Part shown: positions 38,450-46,454 of the stretch, piece after piece
How positions within the stretch are numbered: position 1 is the stretch's first letter
Layout of the letters: each line of letters starts with the position of its first letter
Translations under genes and position numbers: made by a program
IMG/VR virus record: IMGVR_UViG_3300042868_008486
Coordinates: 44,810 to 108,809 of that record
Source: a virus
DNA: 64,000 nt
Direction: 5' to 3' (one strand)
Notes under the pieces: model-generated
Seen by the model: the letters and a program-made list of their open reading frames with translations, nothing else
Told to the model about the DNA's origin: nothing
Database searches by the model: none

Positions 38450-38671
38450 TCAAATATAATAAAAAAAACTTAACAAACACCCAACTACAACAATAAAAAA
38501 TATTGTTAGATAAAAAAATGACTGATAAAAAAAATATCGTTGTTCAAACTTTGATAATTCGTTAGAGACATCCCTCCAAGTCTTATCAGGTATCGGTCTA
38601 CCTCTCTTTGATTCCCAATTACTTTTTTGATAATCCAATAATATCTCTCTAGTTTTATTTAACTTAACCAT
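38450..38671 (-). CDS. C-terminally anchored membrane protein, 73 aa
   Basis: The start MVKLNKTREILL lies 15 nt after a TATATTTG. The soluble part is basic; the C-terminal FFYLTIFFIVVVGCLLSFFY is a transmembrane tail. Confidence 0.65.
   Translation of the reverse strand: MVKLNKTREILLDYQKSNWESKRGRPIPDKTWRDVSNELSKFEQRYFFYQSFFYLTIFFIVVVGCLLSFFYYI
38451..38458 (-). promoter_or_regulatory. TAnnTTTG promoter
   Basis: TATATTTG, 4 nt before the ATG at 38446; it overlaps the stop of the upstream gene. Confidence 0.65.
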
Positions 38672-38686
38672 CCCGTGTATTTTTAC

Positions 38687-38694
38687 CAAATATA
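38687..38694 (-). promoter_or_regulatory. TAnnTTTG promoter
   Basis: TATATTTG, 15 nt before the ATG at 38671. Confidence 0.65.
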
Positions 38695-38716
38695 ATAAAA
38701 AAAAACCATCTATTAT

Positions 38717-39268
38717 TTAGTTTTCCCAATCAATTTTAGGACAATACTTATGGTACTTCGCTTTGATGAATTCAATTAGTATACTTGGTTTAGATTCAAC
38801 GTAATGTGGGTTTGGAACATAATCACCAACATTATCATCCCATATAGTCCGTTTAGTTCGTCTGTCTCGGATTCTACGTTTAAGTTCCAATACACCCCAA
38901 GTAATTGAACCTATCAACCCAATAAAAGTTACAACACCACCTGTAAGATATAATGAATAACCTAATGTTTTTTGATAATATATTATCCAATAAGAAGATA
39001 TGAAAACACCGACTCCGATTACTGCTAAGATAGCCGCATATATTAAAAGTCCCATAACCGCATAAGGTCCTATTGGAACATTTTCATCAATATCATTTGT
39101 CACTTTTCTAACAATCCAAGTTGGTAACAACAATGGTGAAAGTATAATTGTTAATACCCAAGCAAAAACAAGTTTCCAAAAATAAGGACAAAGTGTTTCA
39201 GGCATTCGGTGTGTGTCATAAAACCATCTATATAGTTTTGACGATGTTGAGTTGTAATTAATTTTCAT
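38717..39268 (-). CDS. Multi-span membrane protein, 183 aa
   Basis: The start MKINYNSTSSKLYRWFYD is preferred over an upstream TTG. About three transmembrane segments: LVFAWVLTIILSPLLLPTW, AVMGLLIYAAILAVIGVGVF and YLTGGVVTFIGLIGSITWG. A basic C-terminal tail (LKRRIRDRRTKRT) faces the cytoplasm by the positive-inside rule. This type is common in large phages. Function unknown. Confidence 0.75.
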   Translation of the reverse strand: MKINYNSTSSKLYRWFYDTHRMPETLCPYFWKLVFAWVLTIILSPLLLPTWIVRKVTNDIDENVPIGPYAVMGLLIYAAILAVIGVGVFISSYWIIYYQKTLGYSLYLTGGVVTFIGLIGSITWGVLELKRRIRDRRTKRTIWDDNVGDYVPNPHYVESKPSILIEFIKAKYHKYCPKIDWEN

Positions 39269-39283
39269 AGGTTCTTTTTTTAA

Positions 39284-39291
39284 CAAATATA
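39284..39291 (-). promoter_or_regulatory. TAnnTTTG promoter
   Basis: TATATTTG, 15 nt before the ATG at 39268. Confidence 0.7.
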
Positions 39292-39300
39292 ATAAAAAAA

Positions 39301-39320
39301 GGGATAACTTTCATTATCCC
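39301..39320 (-). terminator. Rho-independent terminator
   Basis: GGGATAA/TTATCCC stem plus T run, same unit as at 26835. Confidence 0.9.
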
Positions 39321-39343
39321 TCACATATTATTTTATTCGTTTT

Positions 39344-40153
39344 TTAAAGTTTTTTTGCGAGTTTTAAAAACCCTAAAGCTATTTCGTAATTTGAATCACT
39401 GAGTGCTGATTTTAGTGAGGTATAGCTACCATTATTTAGTTTTGCCTCCCATTCTTTATCCTTGGTTAGTTTATAGGTCCATTGTTCGTCACCTTTTATT
39501 TTATATTCACCAGGTTCCCAACTTTTAAATTCTTTTTCTTTAGATGAGCTCGCACCATTACCACTACTACTTCCACTACCACCAACTTTAATGTCGTTAG
39601 GTAATTCCTTTGGGTTACACATTGTGTATTTTAAGAAGTATTGTCTAATTTTAATTGGTTTGGATATGTTTAAATCAAGAACAGGGGTCCAATTACAGAA
39701 TTTTGGGTTCTTAGATTTTAATCCTGACAATTGACCTTGAGCTCGACTATCAGCACCACCACCTGCGGAACCTCTACTAGCCACACCGACGTAAGCTTTA
39801 CCATCAGTACTTTCATCAATTACGGCTTCCCATTCAACGGTATAATCACTATTAACTCTAATTGAAATACTTTTAACGTCAGGTTTAATCCCTTTCTTTG
39901 CTAATTCCACCAATACTTGGTTAATACCTTTTCCTTGGTCTAATTTAACTTTTGATGAGAAGTTTGATGGTATCGGTCCACCTGTTAACATATAACCTCC
40001 GAAATGGTCTGATTTTCGTCTATCAAACGAGTGTAAGGCATCACCATCACCTTTTGGTGCTTGGTAACTACCACTTAATTTTATTGGTAAACTAACCGAT
40101 TCAGTTAGTAATTCCTCCTTTAATATTCTTTTTATATTTTCTTTAATATTCAT
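39344..40153 (-). CDS. Leader-bearing protein, 269 aa
   Basis: MNIKENIKRILKEELLTES has I-K-E and L-K-E. The central domain includes VKSISIRVNSDYTVEWEAVI and a Gly-rich turn (ASRGSAGGGADSRAQ). A Ser/Gly linker leads to a small C-terminal domain (KIKGDEQWTYKLTKDKEWEA) related to the one in the 18455 product. Likely a virion protein. Confidence 0.7.
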   Translation of the reverse strand: MNIKENIKRILKEELLTESVSLPIKLSGSYQAPKGDGDALHSFDRRKSDHFGGYMLTGGPIPSNFSSKVKLDQGKGINQVLVELAKKGIKPDVKSISIRVNSDYTVEWEAVIDESTDGKAYVGVASRGSAGGGADSRAQGQLSGLKSKNPKFCNWTPVLDLNISKPIKIRQYFLKYTMCNPKELPNDIKVGGSGSSSGNGASSSKEKEFKSWEPGEYKIKGDEQWTYKLTKDKEWEAKLNNGSYTSLKSALSDSNYEIALGFLKLAKKL

Positions 40154-40457
40154 CACATTCTTCATTATAGAATTGTTTTAAGTCATTTAACATATATTTT
40201 TTAATATATTCAACACCTTCTTCATATGTTAACCAATTAGACACAGGACCATCCATACCATCACCAACCTCAATAAGGTCCACAATTTCAGCATTAATAC
40301 CTCTAATAAATCTTTCAAAACTTTCAAATTCACAAGGGTTTTGGGTAACATAACAATCCCATATAAACGCATCAAATCCACCGACTCTTCGTTTAAATTC
40401 GTTTGAGAATTGTATATCTTCCCTTAACACTCTTCTTATAGTTTCTTGTAAGTTCAT
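40143..40457 (-). CDS. Leader-bearing protein, 104 aa
   Basis: MNLQETIRRVLREDIQFSNE has L-Q-E and L-R-E. The remaining region (FDAFIWDCYVTQNPCEFESF) resembles the 50399 product, which reads LDFVNPCRFETYEKYESHF. Likely a paralogue. Confidence 0.7.
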   Translation of the reverse strand: MNLQETIRRVLREDIQFSNEFKRRVGGFDAFIWDCYVTQNPCEFESFERFIRGINAEIVDLIEVGDGMDGPVSNWLTYEEGVEYIKKYMLNDLKQFYNEECDEY

Positions 40458-40458
40458 A

Positions 40459-40938
40459 TCACATACTTTGTTTAATTTTATCACCAACCTTTTGGAAGAA
40501 TTCTAATAGACCCTCTTCAAGTTCGTCATCAAACTCTTCATAATCATCACCATTATGTAAATCAAATGAATGAACGTCGTAGTTCTCATCGGCATACATA
40601 GTAGCATAATATTCTTCACCATCAATAAAGAATTCACCCGTATGTTTATATTCCATAGGGTCTTCGTCCCATTCTTCGGTTTCTTCGTAAATGAATTTAA
40701 CATCATAATCATCAACAGTATCGTTAAACTCATAACCTGAATCAATACTCACGATATCTTCCAATTCATCATCAACAACATCTTGTGATTTATTATCTAA
40801 GTATTGTTTTTCGGCATTGGATAATGATTCCATTCCGAATTGATTAATTTTATCTAAAATACGATTGGTTAATTCATCATTTTCACTGATGATACCCATC
40901 ATTTCTTTAATCCTATTTATATTTTCGTGTAGGTTCAT
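40459..40938 (-). CDS. Leader-bearing acidic protein, 159 aa
   Basis: MNLHENINRIKEMMGIISEN has L-H-E, I-K-E and I-S-E. Next, RILDKINQFGMESLSNAEKQ resembles the DUF6576-type motif (helix-G-SLT-x-EK). The C-terminal two thirds are Asp/Glu/Tyr-rich and probably partly disordered. TAATG overlap with the gene upstream. Confidence 0.7.
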   Translation of the reverse strand: MNLHENINRIKEMMGIISENDELTNRILDKINQFGMESLSNAEKQYLDNKSQDVVDDELEDIVSIDSGYEFNDTVDDYDVKFIYEETEEWDEDPMEYKHTGEFFIDGEEYYATMYADENYDVHSFDLHNGDDYEEFDDELEEGLLEFFQKVGDKIKQSM

Positions 40939-41714
40939 TACTTTTTTATCTCTGGAAGTTTAGTGTCTTTAATAAATTTACCGTGGGACTTTTTATAAGA
41001 ATTTTTAGTCTCATCATTAGCATCTTTAGTGTATTGCCAATTCCAATAAAACTTATCATTTGGCTTGAATCCGTAAAACTCGTGAACTTTCTTCTGTACT
41101 TCAGTAACATTCTCACCATTCCAATTTTGACCAACACAGATAAATCCCGATTCAATATCTTTAACAAGATTAGATTCCCCTAATGTTGAATGTATATTTT
41201 CAATCCAAGTTAGTCGTTCAATTAAATTTTGGTAATACATATTTGTTTGTCCCCATCTTACGGAACTAAAGAATATCACGGCATCAGATTCAAATAGTTC
41301 TTTAGAAATTTTCCATAACTCATCTGATTTATTGTTAAGACTAGCCCAACATCTATGATTACCTGATGGGTTCTTATCTTTATCTTTAAGCATCGCTTTC
41401 ATTAGTCCACAAGAATTACCATCCTTTCTTGATACATTACCTTCACAAGGGAATATTTTAAGTTCGGGAACATCTATTAGAACTGACTTATCCCCCAACT
41501 CATCGTGGAGGTACATCGCAATCATTTTTGATTTTGGGATATCAACATCTTTATCATCCCAATTATATCTATTGGAACAACTAAGTAGTAGGACTTTTTT
41601 CTTATCTTTAAGACTATCTAAAGTATTCTTTAAGGCTTTCCAAGCATCTGATTGGACCATTTCCTCAGAGACCATCATTTGTCTAATCCTTATTATGTTT
41701 TCTTGTAGATTCAT
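40938..41714 (-). CDS. Flavodoxin-like NAD(P)H-dependent oxidoreductase with leader
   Basis: 258 aa. The leader MNLQENIIRIRQMM (L-Q-E) precedes a flavodoxin-like fold: KVLLLSCSNRYNW (FMN phosphate loop region), SKMIAMYLHDEL, and FESDAVIFFSSVRWGQTNMY, the conserved VxGSPVYxGxxS-type region of FMN reductases. It probably binds FMN and reduces quinones or flavins. A redox enzyme with a packaging-type leader is unusual. TATTTAT is 4 nt from the ATG. Confidence 0.7.
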   Translation of the reverse strand: MNLQENIIRIRQMMVSEEMVQSDAWKALKNTLDSLKDKKKVLLLSCSNRYNWDDKDVDIPKSKMIAMYLHDELGDKSVLIDVPELKIFPCEGNVSRKDGNSCGLMKAMLKDKDKNPSGNHRCWASLNNKSDELWKISKELFESDAVIFFSSVRWGQTNMYYQNLIERLTWIENIHSTLGESNLVKDIESGFICVGQNWNGENVTEVQKKVHEFYGFKPNDKFYWNWQYTKDANDETKNSYKKSHGKFIKDTKLPEIKK

Positions 41715-41718
41715 AACA

Positions 41719-41725
41719 ATAAATA
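41719..41725 (-). promoter_or_regulatory. TATTTAT start element
   Basis: Four nt before the ATG at 41714. Confidence 0.6.
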
Positions 41726-41754
41726 TTGTCCAATAACAAATAATTTCGGACTAA

Positions 41755-41928
41755 TTACTTATTCAAGTAATAACCAACTAAGAACGACAATGTGACCGCA
41801 ACCCAATAGAAGAGGGATTTAATTTTAAACGCTGATTTATTAGTCTCACCATTCACTACAACTGATGTTGCGAATATCCAACAGAATGCCAACATCAATA
41901 CCATCACTAAAAATAAAACTATCTTCAT
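41755..41928 (-). CDS. Two-span membrane protein, 57 aa
   Basis: MKIVLFLVMVLMLAFCWIFA and LFYWVAVTLSFLVGYYL flank a short loop. The start lies 15 nt after TATATTTG. Function unknown; size is compatible with a holin-like or exclusion peptide. Confidence 0.6.
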   Translation of the reverse strand: MKIVLFLVMVLMLAFCWIFATSVVVNGETNKSAFKIKSLFYWVAVTLSFLVGYYLNK

Positions 41929-41943
41929 ATCATATATTTTTAT

Positions 41944-41951
41944 CAAATATA
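41944..41951 (-). promoter_or_regulatory. TAnnTTTG promoter
   Basis: TATATTTG, 15 nt before the ATG at 41928. Confidence 0.65.
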
Positions 41952-41958
41952 GTAAAAA

Positions 41959-42264
41959 TTATCCTTGTTCATATGAAGCATCAACAATTATAAAATCATC
42001 ATCAACAACAAACCTATAATCTCGTGACCAACCTTGTGTATCACTTTCATTTTGACCTCCCGTTTCACTGAAACAGAATATTAAGAAAGGGTTTTGATAG
42101 TAACATTCGTCAGGTAATAATTCAACCTCACTATCTTTAATAAATGATTTTATCACCTCAATTGAATTGACTTTATTATCATCTTCCATACAATCCATTG
42201 AAGTTTCTAAACAAACCTCATTCTCCCAAATCTCACCCCAATCTATATACTTATTGATATTCAT
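41959..42264 (-). CDS. Hypothetical protein, 101 aa
   Basis: Acidic, with GQNESDTQGWSRDYRFVVDD and DDFIIVDASYEQG near the end. Start MNINKYIDWGEIW. Not recognised. Confidence 0.6.
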   Translation of the reverse strand: MNINKYIDWGEIWENEVCLETSMDCMEDDNKVNSIEVIKSFIKDSEVELLPDECYYQNPFLIFCFSETGGQNESDTQGWSRDYRFVVDDDFIIVDASYEQG

Positions 42265-42697
42265 ATACCTCAAAGGTTTTACCTGACATTCCCTTTAATT
42301 TTTGAATCCAATCTTTAGCCTCTTGGTCAGTGTCAAAACTTCTACTGAAGGTTGATTTATAACCTAAATTAACCTCAACGTAGGATTTAACCCAAACTTC
42401 TTTAGATTCAGATATACCACCAATAATACCAACATCTTTAATGATATAACCACACTTAATTAAATAATCTTCAGAAATAAATAACCAAAACACATCACCG
42501 TCACCATAATCGTAATAACTATGTCTACGTTCATAGAATCCTTCAGGTTTAATATCTAAACCACTCTCCCATTTAAACCATAGAAACTTTTTGTACTTTC
42601 GAGTTATCGTTTCGTTTCTCCACTTATAAGTGTCATTATGATATGACGGTCTAAAACTAATCTTACCAATAAGATTAACATCAAAATTTATTTCCAT
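42251..42697 (-). CDS. Hypothetical protein, 148 aa
   Basis: Beta-rich and aromatic (KKFLWFKWESGLDIKPEGFY, GDGDVFWLFISEDYLI), with a helical C-terminus (DQEAKDWIQKLKG). Not recognised. Confidence 0.6.
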   Translation of the reverse strand: MEINFDVNLIGKISFRPSYHNDTYKWRNETITRKYKKFLWFKWESGLDIKPEGFYERRHSYYDYGDGDVFWLFISEDYLIKCGYIIKDVGIIGGISESKEVWVKSYVEVNLGYKSTFSRSFDTDQEAKDWIQKLKGMSGKTFEVYEYQ

Positions 42698-42698
42698 A

Positions 42699-42899
42699 TT
42701 ACAACTTTTCTATTTTAACATCAATTGTCACTTTCACTTCTTCATTAACGTGGTGTCTCAACATACTATCTATGAAATCACTTGGTGCCGATAAACTAAC
42801 AGAGTTTTCACCTGTTCTTGTTTCAATCACCATATTGTCTTTGGCTTCAAATACTCTACCTGAGTATACACCCCACGTTTCTCTTAAAACTTGTCCCAT
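42699..42899 (-). CDS. Hypothetical protein, 66 aa
   Basis: All-beta (GRVFEAKDNMVIETRTGENS), probably a small barrel. Not recognised. One bp from its downstream neighbour. Confidence 0.6.
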   Translation of the reverse strand: MGQVLRETWGVYSGRVFEAKDNMVIETRTGENSVSLSAPSDFIDSMLRHHVNEEVKVTIDVKIEKL

Positions 42900-42913
42900 A
42901 ATTCATATTATTT

Positions 42914-43162
42914 TTATGACCACGCAGCTAAAAGTTCTTCAAGATATTTTACCCTATCTTCTTTACCTTCCACACCTCGTATTTCGTTTAGTTCTTTGTT
43001 TATTGTATCTAAAGCGTGGTTATGTACTGATTGATACATTTCCGCCATTCTTCTTGGCATATCCTCCGTCGGTATTCCTTCTATTGAATCCGCAAGACTT
43101 CTTGCTTGTATGTTTTTAACTATAGGAAATCTAATATCCTCCCATTTTGTTTTATCTTCCAT
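42914..43162 (-). CDS. Hypothetical helical protein, 82 aa
   Basis: Helical throughout (DTINKELNEIRGVEGKEDRV, KYLEELLAAWS). Overlaps the upstream gene by 11 bp. Not recognised. Confidence 0.6.
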   Translation of the reverse strand: MEDKTKWEDIRFPIVKNIQARSLADSIEGIPTEDMPRRMAEMYQSVHNHALDTINKELNEIRGVEGKEDRVKYLEELLAAWS

Positions 43163-43472
43163 TATATCTTATATTTTTGAATATCCACTCATCATCTTCA
43201 TCGAAGTAATAACTCATAGTACTTTTGTTATCAGTTACTGATACGAAACATTCATACTCGTGACATATCTCTTCACATAGTAATGTATCAATCATTTTGA
43301 TATCATCACCCTCAACATTTATATTTATACTAAACAACTCATCATCTTCGTTATAATTAACCTCTGAGGTTGCGTCAGGATAATCCTGTTTGAATCGGTC
43401 AACAATGTTATTACCAAGTTCACCTAAAACACTTGTATCGTCGGTGTAGATGTAAAATTCAACTATTACCAT
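43152..43472 (-). CDS. Hypothetical protein, 106 aa
   Basis: Ferredoxin-like alternation: EFYIYTDDTSVLGELGNNIV, FSININVEGDDIKMIDTLLC. Not recognised. Confidence 0.6.
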   Translation of the reverse strand: MVIVEFYIYTDDTSVLGELGNNIVDRFKQDYPDATSEVNYNEDDELFSININVEGDDIKMIDTLLCEEICHEYECFVSVTDNKSTMSYYFDEDDEWIFKNIRYNGR

Positions 43473-43473
43473 A

Positions 43474-43638
43474 TTATTTCATTTTATTAAATCGTCTTTC
43501 AACTATCTCTTCTAATTTGTCAGTGATTTCTTTTTCAATCTCATCATCAAGGTTATACCACCAATCATCGAATCCATTTCTATCACATAATTCATCAATG
43601 ATTTCACCAACACATTTTTTAATCTCTCGTTTTTCCAT
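43474..43638 (-). CDS. Small helical protein, 54 aa
   Basis: MEKREIKKCVGEIIDELCDR and LEEIVERRFNKMK. Its ATG overlaps the upstream stop (TGATG). Likely real by context; function unknown. Confidence 0.65.
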   Translation of the reverse strand: MEKREIKKCVGEIIDELCDRNGFDDWWYNLDDEIEKEITDKLEEIVERRFNKMK

Positions 43639-43883
43639 CATTCCACCATTTTGAATGTTGTTGATTTAACACTATTATTTAATCTTTGGGATTCAAACTC
43701 TTTTTCTCTATTAATAGCACTCAACGCACTTTCTTCAGTTGTGTGTATAATACCATTAACATTTTCCCAAACAATTCTTGGTCTTTTAATCCAACCACCA
43801 TTAATTTCCATTTTCATAACTTGAGCAACATATCGTTTCTCACCGTTATTTAATTCATCAATTTTAATTCTATATCTACTCAT
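43638..43883 (-). CDS. Hypothetical protein, 81 aa
   Basis: The start MSRYRIKIDELNNGEKRY overlaps the HNH gene end. Strands (YVAQVMKMEI) then a helix (SALSAINREKEFESQRL). Resembles small HicB-like folds without a recognisable motif. Confidence 0.6.
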   Translation of the reverse strand: MSRYRIKIDELNNGEKRYVAQVMKMEINGGWIKRPRIVWENVNGIIHTTEESALSAINREKEFESQRLNNSVKSTTFKMVE

Positions 43884-44250
43884 CATTAAAATGTTTCTCA
43901 AAATAAAATATAACTTTATTTTCTGTTACATTCAATAAACCATAATCTTTTGCTAATCTAAAGTTAGGTGTGTCACGTTCCAATCTGTTTATGGAATTTT
44001 GAACCACTTCTCTAAACATTCCTAAAGAAAAGGTTGATTTCCATTTATTACATCTAACACAAGATGGATTTAAATTATCCATATCGTCAGTTCCTCGCTC
44101 AACACCCCAAACAACAAGTGTTTCATCTTTATCATTACGATATAGCGGTTTGATATGGTCTATCTGCATTTGTTTCATAGTTATTTCAGTTCCACAATAT
44201 GCACACTTTTTATCACATTTTAACCAAACTTCTTCCCTGTTAATTTTCAT
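43876..44250 (-). CDS. HNH endonuclease
   Basis: 124 aa. CDKKCAYCGTEITMKQMQID followed by HIKPLYRND, then DMDNLNPSCVRCNKWKSTF, form the HNH fold with two CxxC zinc knuckles. No group I intron is visible around it, so it may be a free-standing homing-type or packaging-linked nuclease. Start at MKINREEVWLKC; an upstream in-frame ATG at 44262 is possible. Confidence 0.9.
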   Translation of the reverse strand: MKINREEVWLKCDKKCAYCGTEITMKQMQIDHIKPLYRNDKDETLVVWGVERGTDDMDNLNPSCVRCNKWKSTFSLGMFREVVQNSINRLERDTPNFRLAKDYGLLNVTENKVIFYFEKHFNDE

Positions 44251-44461
44251 ACCAATTCTCATTTGGATTATCGTGTGCGATTACTACGAAAGCAACACCA
44301 TTACCTGGGTCTTTACTTGAGAAAGAATAAAAACCATTACAATATTTCGTCGGGTCTTTAGTCGCCAAACATATTTCACCATTTTTACCAGGCCGTCTTT
44401 CATAGACATAACAATAACCTTTATAATCTATGTGGTCAAGCACTCTTGTTCCGTCATTCAT
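44240..44461 (-). CDS. Hypothetical protein, 73 aa
   Basis: VLDHIDYKGYCYVYERRPGK then GFYSFSSKDPGNGVAFVVIA. Overlaps neighbours. Not recognised. Confidence 0.6.
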   Translation of the reverse strand: MNDGTRVLDHIDYKGYCYVYERRPGKNGEICLATKDPTKYCNGFYSFSSKDPGNGVAFVVIAHDNPNENWYEN

Positions 44462-44760
44462 TTTTGTCTAAAATAATTAATACTCCGTTTTGAAATTGGA
44501 TGTTCTTTACCTTTAGTATCTTTAACCATATACAAACCCGCTTTAGTTTTTTTGGTTATAATAAAAACCTCATCAGATTTATAACTTCTCCAAGGTTGTG
44601 ACATTCTCAAATCCCCACCAAAATCAATTGTAGTTTCTTTCCCTATGTAATCTTCTTCAGTCATAATATCCTCAATTGTTTCTTTTTGCCCATAAGCTAA
44701 TGGTGACGGCATACCACTGTAATGACACCATAAATCATCATCCAAATTTTCTTCTTTCAT
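44458..44760 (-). CDS. Hypothetical protein, 100 aa
   Basis: LWCHYSGMPSPLAYGQKETI early; beta-rich C-terminus (VFIITKKTKAGLYMVKDTKG). Overlaps upstream and downstream genes by ATGA. Not recognised. Confidence 0.6.
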   Translation of the reverse strand: MKEENLDDDLWCHYSGMPSPLAYGQKETIEDIMTEEDYIGKETTIDFGGDLRMSQPWRSYKSDEVFIITKKTKAGLYMVKDTKGKEHPISKRSINYFRQK

Positions 44761-45008
44761 TTTATATCTTTAAAAAATTGTTGAACAATATAATCAGGTG
44801 CGGGTAAAATATCAAGACGGTGAGCAATCTCAGTTAAACCAAATTCTTCATCACTCATTAATTCCTTTCTTAAATTAGTCGCATCAACTATTGTTGGTTC
44901 TTCCCAATATCCAACAAAGTGTAAGATATCCATCATTTCACCTTCTTGAGTTGGGTCAATAACCATCAACCCATATTTAATATCTTTTATATTATGTTCT
45001 TTACTCAT
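44757..45008 (-). CDS. Hypothetical protein, 83 aa
   Basis: DIKYGLMVIDPTQEGEMMDI then HFVGYWEEP, and a helical C-terminus. The phrase resembles small phage proteins of unknown role. Not assigned. Confidence 0.6.
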   Translation of the reverse strand: MSKEHNIKDIKYGLMVIDPTQEGEMMDILHFVGYWEEPTIVDATNLRKELMSDEEFGLTEIAHRLDILPAPDYIVQQFFKDIK

Positions 45009-45252
45009 CTTTATTTAACTTTTCCAATAGATTATTCATAGTGTCCATAATAGTTTCACCAACAGAATAAGGACACGGACTAACATTTTCTTCTAACCAT
45101 TCTTCAAGTCGGTATGAAACCTCTTCATTATTTACCTCTTGTACAAAACTAGCATCTTCCTCAGCCATAAATGCAACATAACCCTTAAACCTTAAATTAA
45201 TTAATGTTAGTGGATAGATATCTTCCCACGTTTTATAAACTCGTTTACTCAT
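45001..45252 (-). CDS. Hypothetical protein, 83 aa
   Basis: Acidic helical protein (EDASFVQEVNNEEVSYRLEE; TIMDTMNNLLEKLNKDE). Not recognised. Confidence 0.6.
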   Translation of the reverse strand: MSKRVYKTWEDIYPLTLINLRFKGYVAFMAEEDASFVQEVNNEEVSYRLEEWLEENVSPCPYSVGETIMDTMNNLLEKLNKDE

Positions 45253-45365
45253 CTTTGTTTTGTTTTTAATAATCTACTCCAAATTTTTATTACCATATCT
45301 CTTTTAGGTGATGGTTTTAAAGTTTTCCATCTATCAATCCAATGTTGTATTTCTTCTTTACTCAT
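45249..45365 (-). CDS. Very small protein, 38 aa
   Basis: MSKEEIQHWIDRWKTLKPSP then KRDMVIKIWSRLLKTKQR. It fills the gap exactly, with an ATGA overlap. The HWIDRW motif resembles a small helical peptide I have seen in other phages. Role unknown. Confidence 0.6.
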   Translation of the reverse strand: MSKEEIQHWIDRWKTLKPSPKRDMVIKIWSRLLKTKQR

Positions 45366-45369
45366 AATA

Positions 45370-45639
45370 TTAATTTAACGTCATTGTTCCTTGGAATTCG
45401 TGACTTGTTTTTAACTTAACCTCAGCCAATGTTTCAAATTCTGATATTTTACTTTCTTTAATACCAATAACCACATCAACCATATTACCACTATTTTGTT
45501 TTCTATCGTACTTCTCAAGACCCAAATGGTCAATAGTATTTATTTGACCCTTAACCATAAAGAGAGCGTATAAAAACTTACTCATCTTTTTATCACTGAC
45601 AGGTATTTTAACATACCTATAAACTAATTCTTCATTCAT
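45370..45639 (-). CDS. Hypothetical protein, 89 aa
   Basis: Strand-helix alternation (VYRYVKIPVSDKKMSKFLYA; MVDVVIGIKESKISEFE), possibly ferredoxin-like. Not recognised. Confidence 0.6.
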   Translation of the reverse strand: MNEELVYRYVKIPVSDKKMSKFLYALFMVKGQINTIDHLGLEKYDRKQNSGNMVDVVIGIKESKISEFETLAEVKLKTSHEFQGTMTLN

Positions 45640-46063
45640 AATAACTAACAGTTTCGTTTTTATACTCTAATTTTATTTCATTAGATGGTACGGGATATAA
45701 CTCATCAATCTCTTTGTGAGAAACTTCATAAAAATCAAATGGGTCAAATACCGAATATGTTTTAGATGCTAGGTCCAACCTTTCTTCAATACTCAACTCA
45801 CGTTCAACAATCTTTAATCCCCACCTTTCTGAGAACACACTATTGATTTTACATTTGTTAATGAATTCTTCATTAGTGTGTGGTCTATAACCATATTGAA
45901 ATGTAGGATTTGAAAAGTGTTCGTAATAACCATCAAATTCAACTAAACAATCATCTAAATAACCTTTTATTTTATCAAAACCATTGTTCACCCCTTCAAT
46001 AATATAAACATTATACTCATTATATACTTCATTAATTATCTCGTCGTATCTTTCTTTACTCAT
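45632..46063 (-). CDS. Conserved phage protein, paralogue A, 143 aa
   Basis: The start MSKERYDEIINEVYNEYN is supported by similarity to paralogue B. Contains RERELSIEERLDL-like ERELSIEERLDLASKTY and ends LEYKNETVSYYE, the same last 10 residues as B. The RELS(L/I)(D/E)ER block also occurs in the ThyA insert. Function unknown. Confidence 0.7.
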   Translation of the reverse strand: MSKERYDEIINEVYNEYNVYIIEGVNNGFDKIKGYLDDCLVEFDGYYEHFSNPTFQYGYRPHTNEEFINKCKINSVFSERWGLKIVERELSIEERLDLASKTYSVFDPFDFYEVSHKEIDELYPVPSNEIKLEYKNETVSYYE

Positions 46064-46454
46064 AATAACTAACAGTTTCGTTTTTATATTTAAGTCTATA
46101 TTGTTTGGTGGGGATGTTAAATTTATCACAATGATAGATTTGTTGTTCAACTAATGCAGGATATTTTTCTTGTATTTTACCACCCATCAATTCAATCCTG
46201 TCTTTATCACTCAACTCTAATTCCCAAATCTTAACATCCAATTGAAACTCTTTAAGAACACTACCACCATTCTTTATTTCCTCAATCAATTCTTCTTTGG
46301 TTAATCTTTTTGGATATGGAGCACTAAATGGGGGATAATACGAATCAAATAGTTTATCGTATTTTTTGTATACCACATCAATAATCTCGTTGAATCTATT
46401 TTTCCAAACTAAATTATGTGCAGGTCCTTCGAACATTTCAGCAATACTTTTCAT
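46056..46454 (-). CDS. Conserved phage protein, paralogue B, 132 aa
   Basis: NRFNEIIDVVYKKYDKLFDS, TKEELIEEIKNGGSVLKEFQ, WELELSDKDRIELMGGK and the ending LKYKNETVSYYE. A tandem duplicate of the 45632 gene, whose last bases it repeats at the DNA level. Confidence 0.7.
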   Translation of the reverse strand: MKSIAEMFEGPAHNLVWKNRFNEIIDVVYKKYDKLFDSYYPPFSAPYPKRLTKEELIEEIKNGGSVLKEFQLDVKIWELELSDKDRIELMGGKIQEKYPALVEQQIYHCDKFNIPTKQYRLKYKNETVSYYE

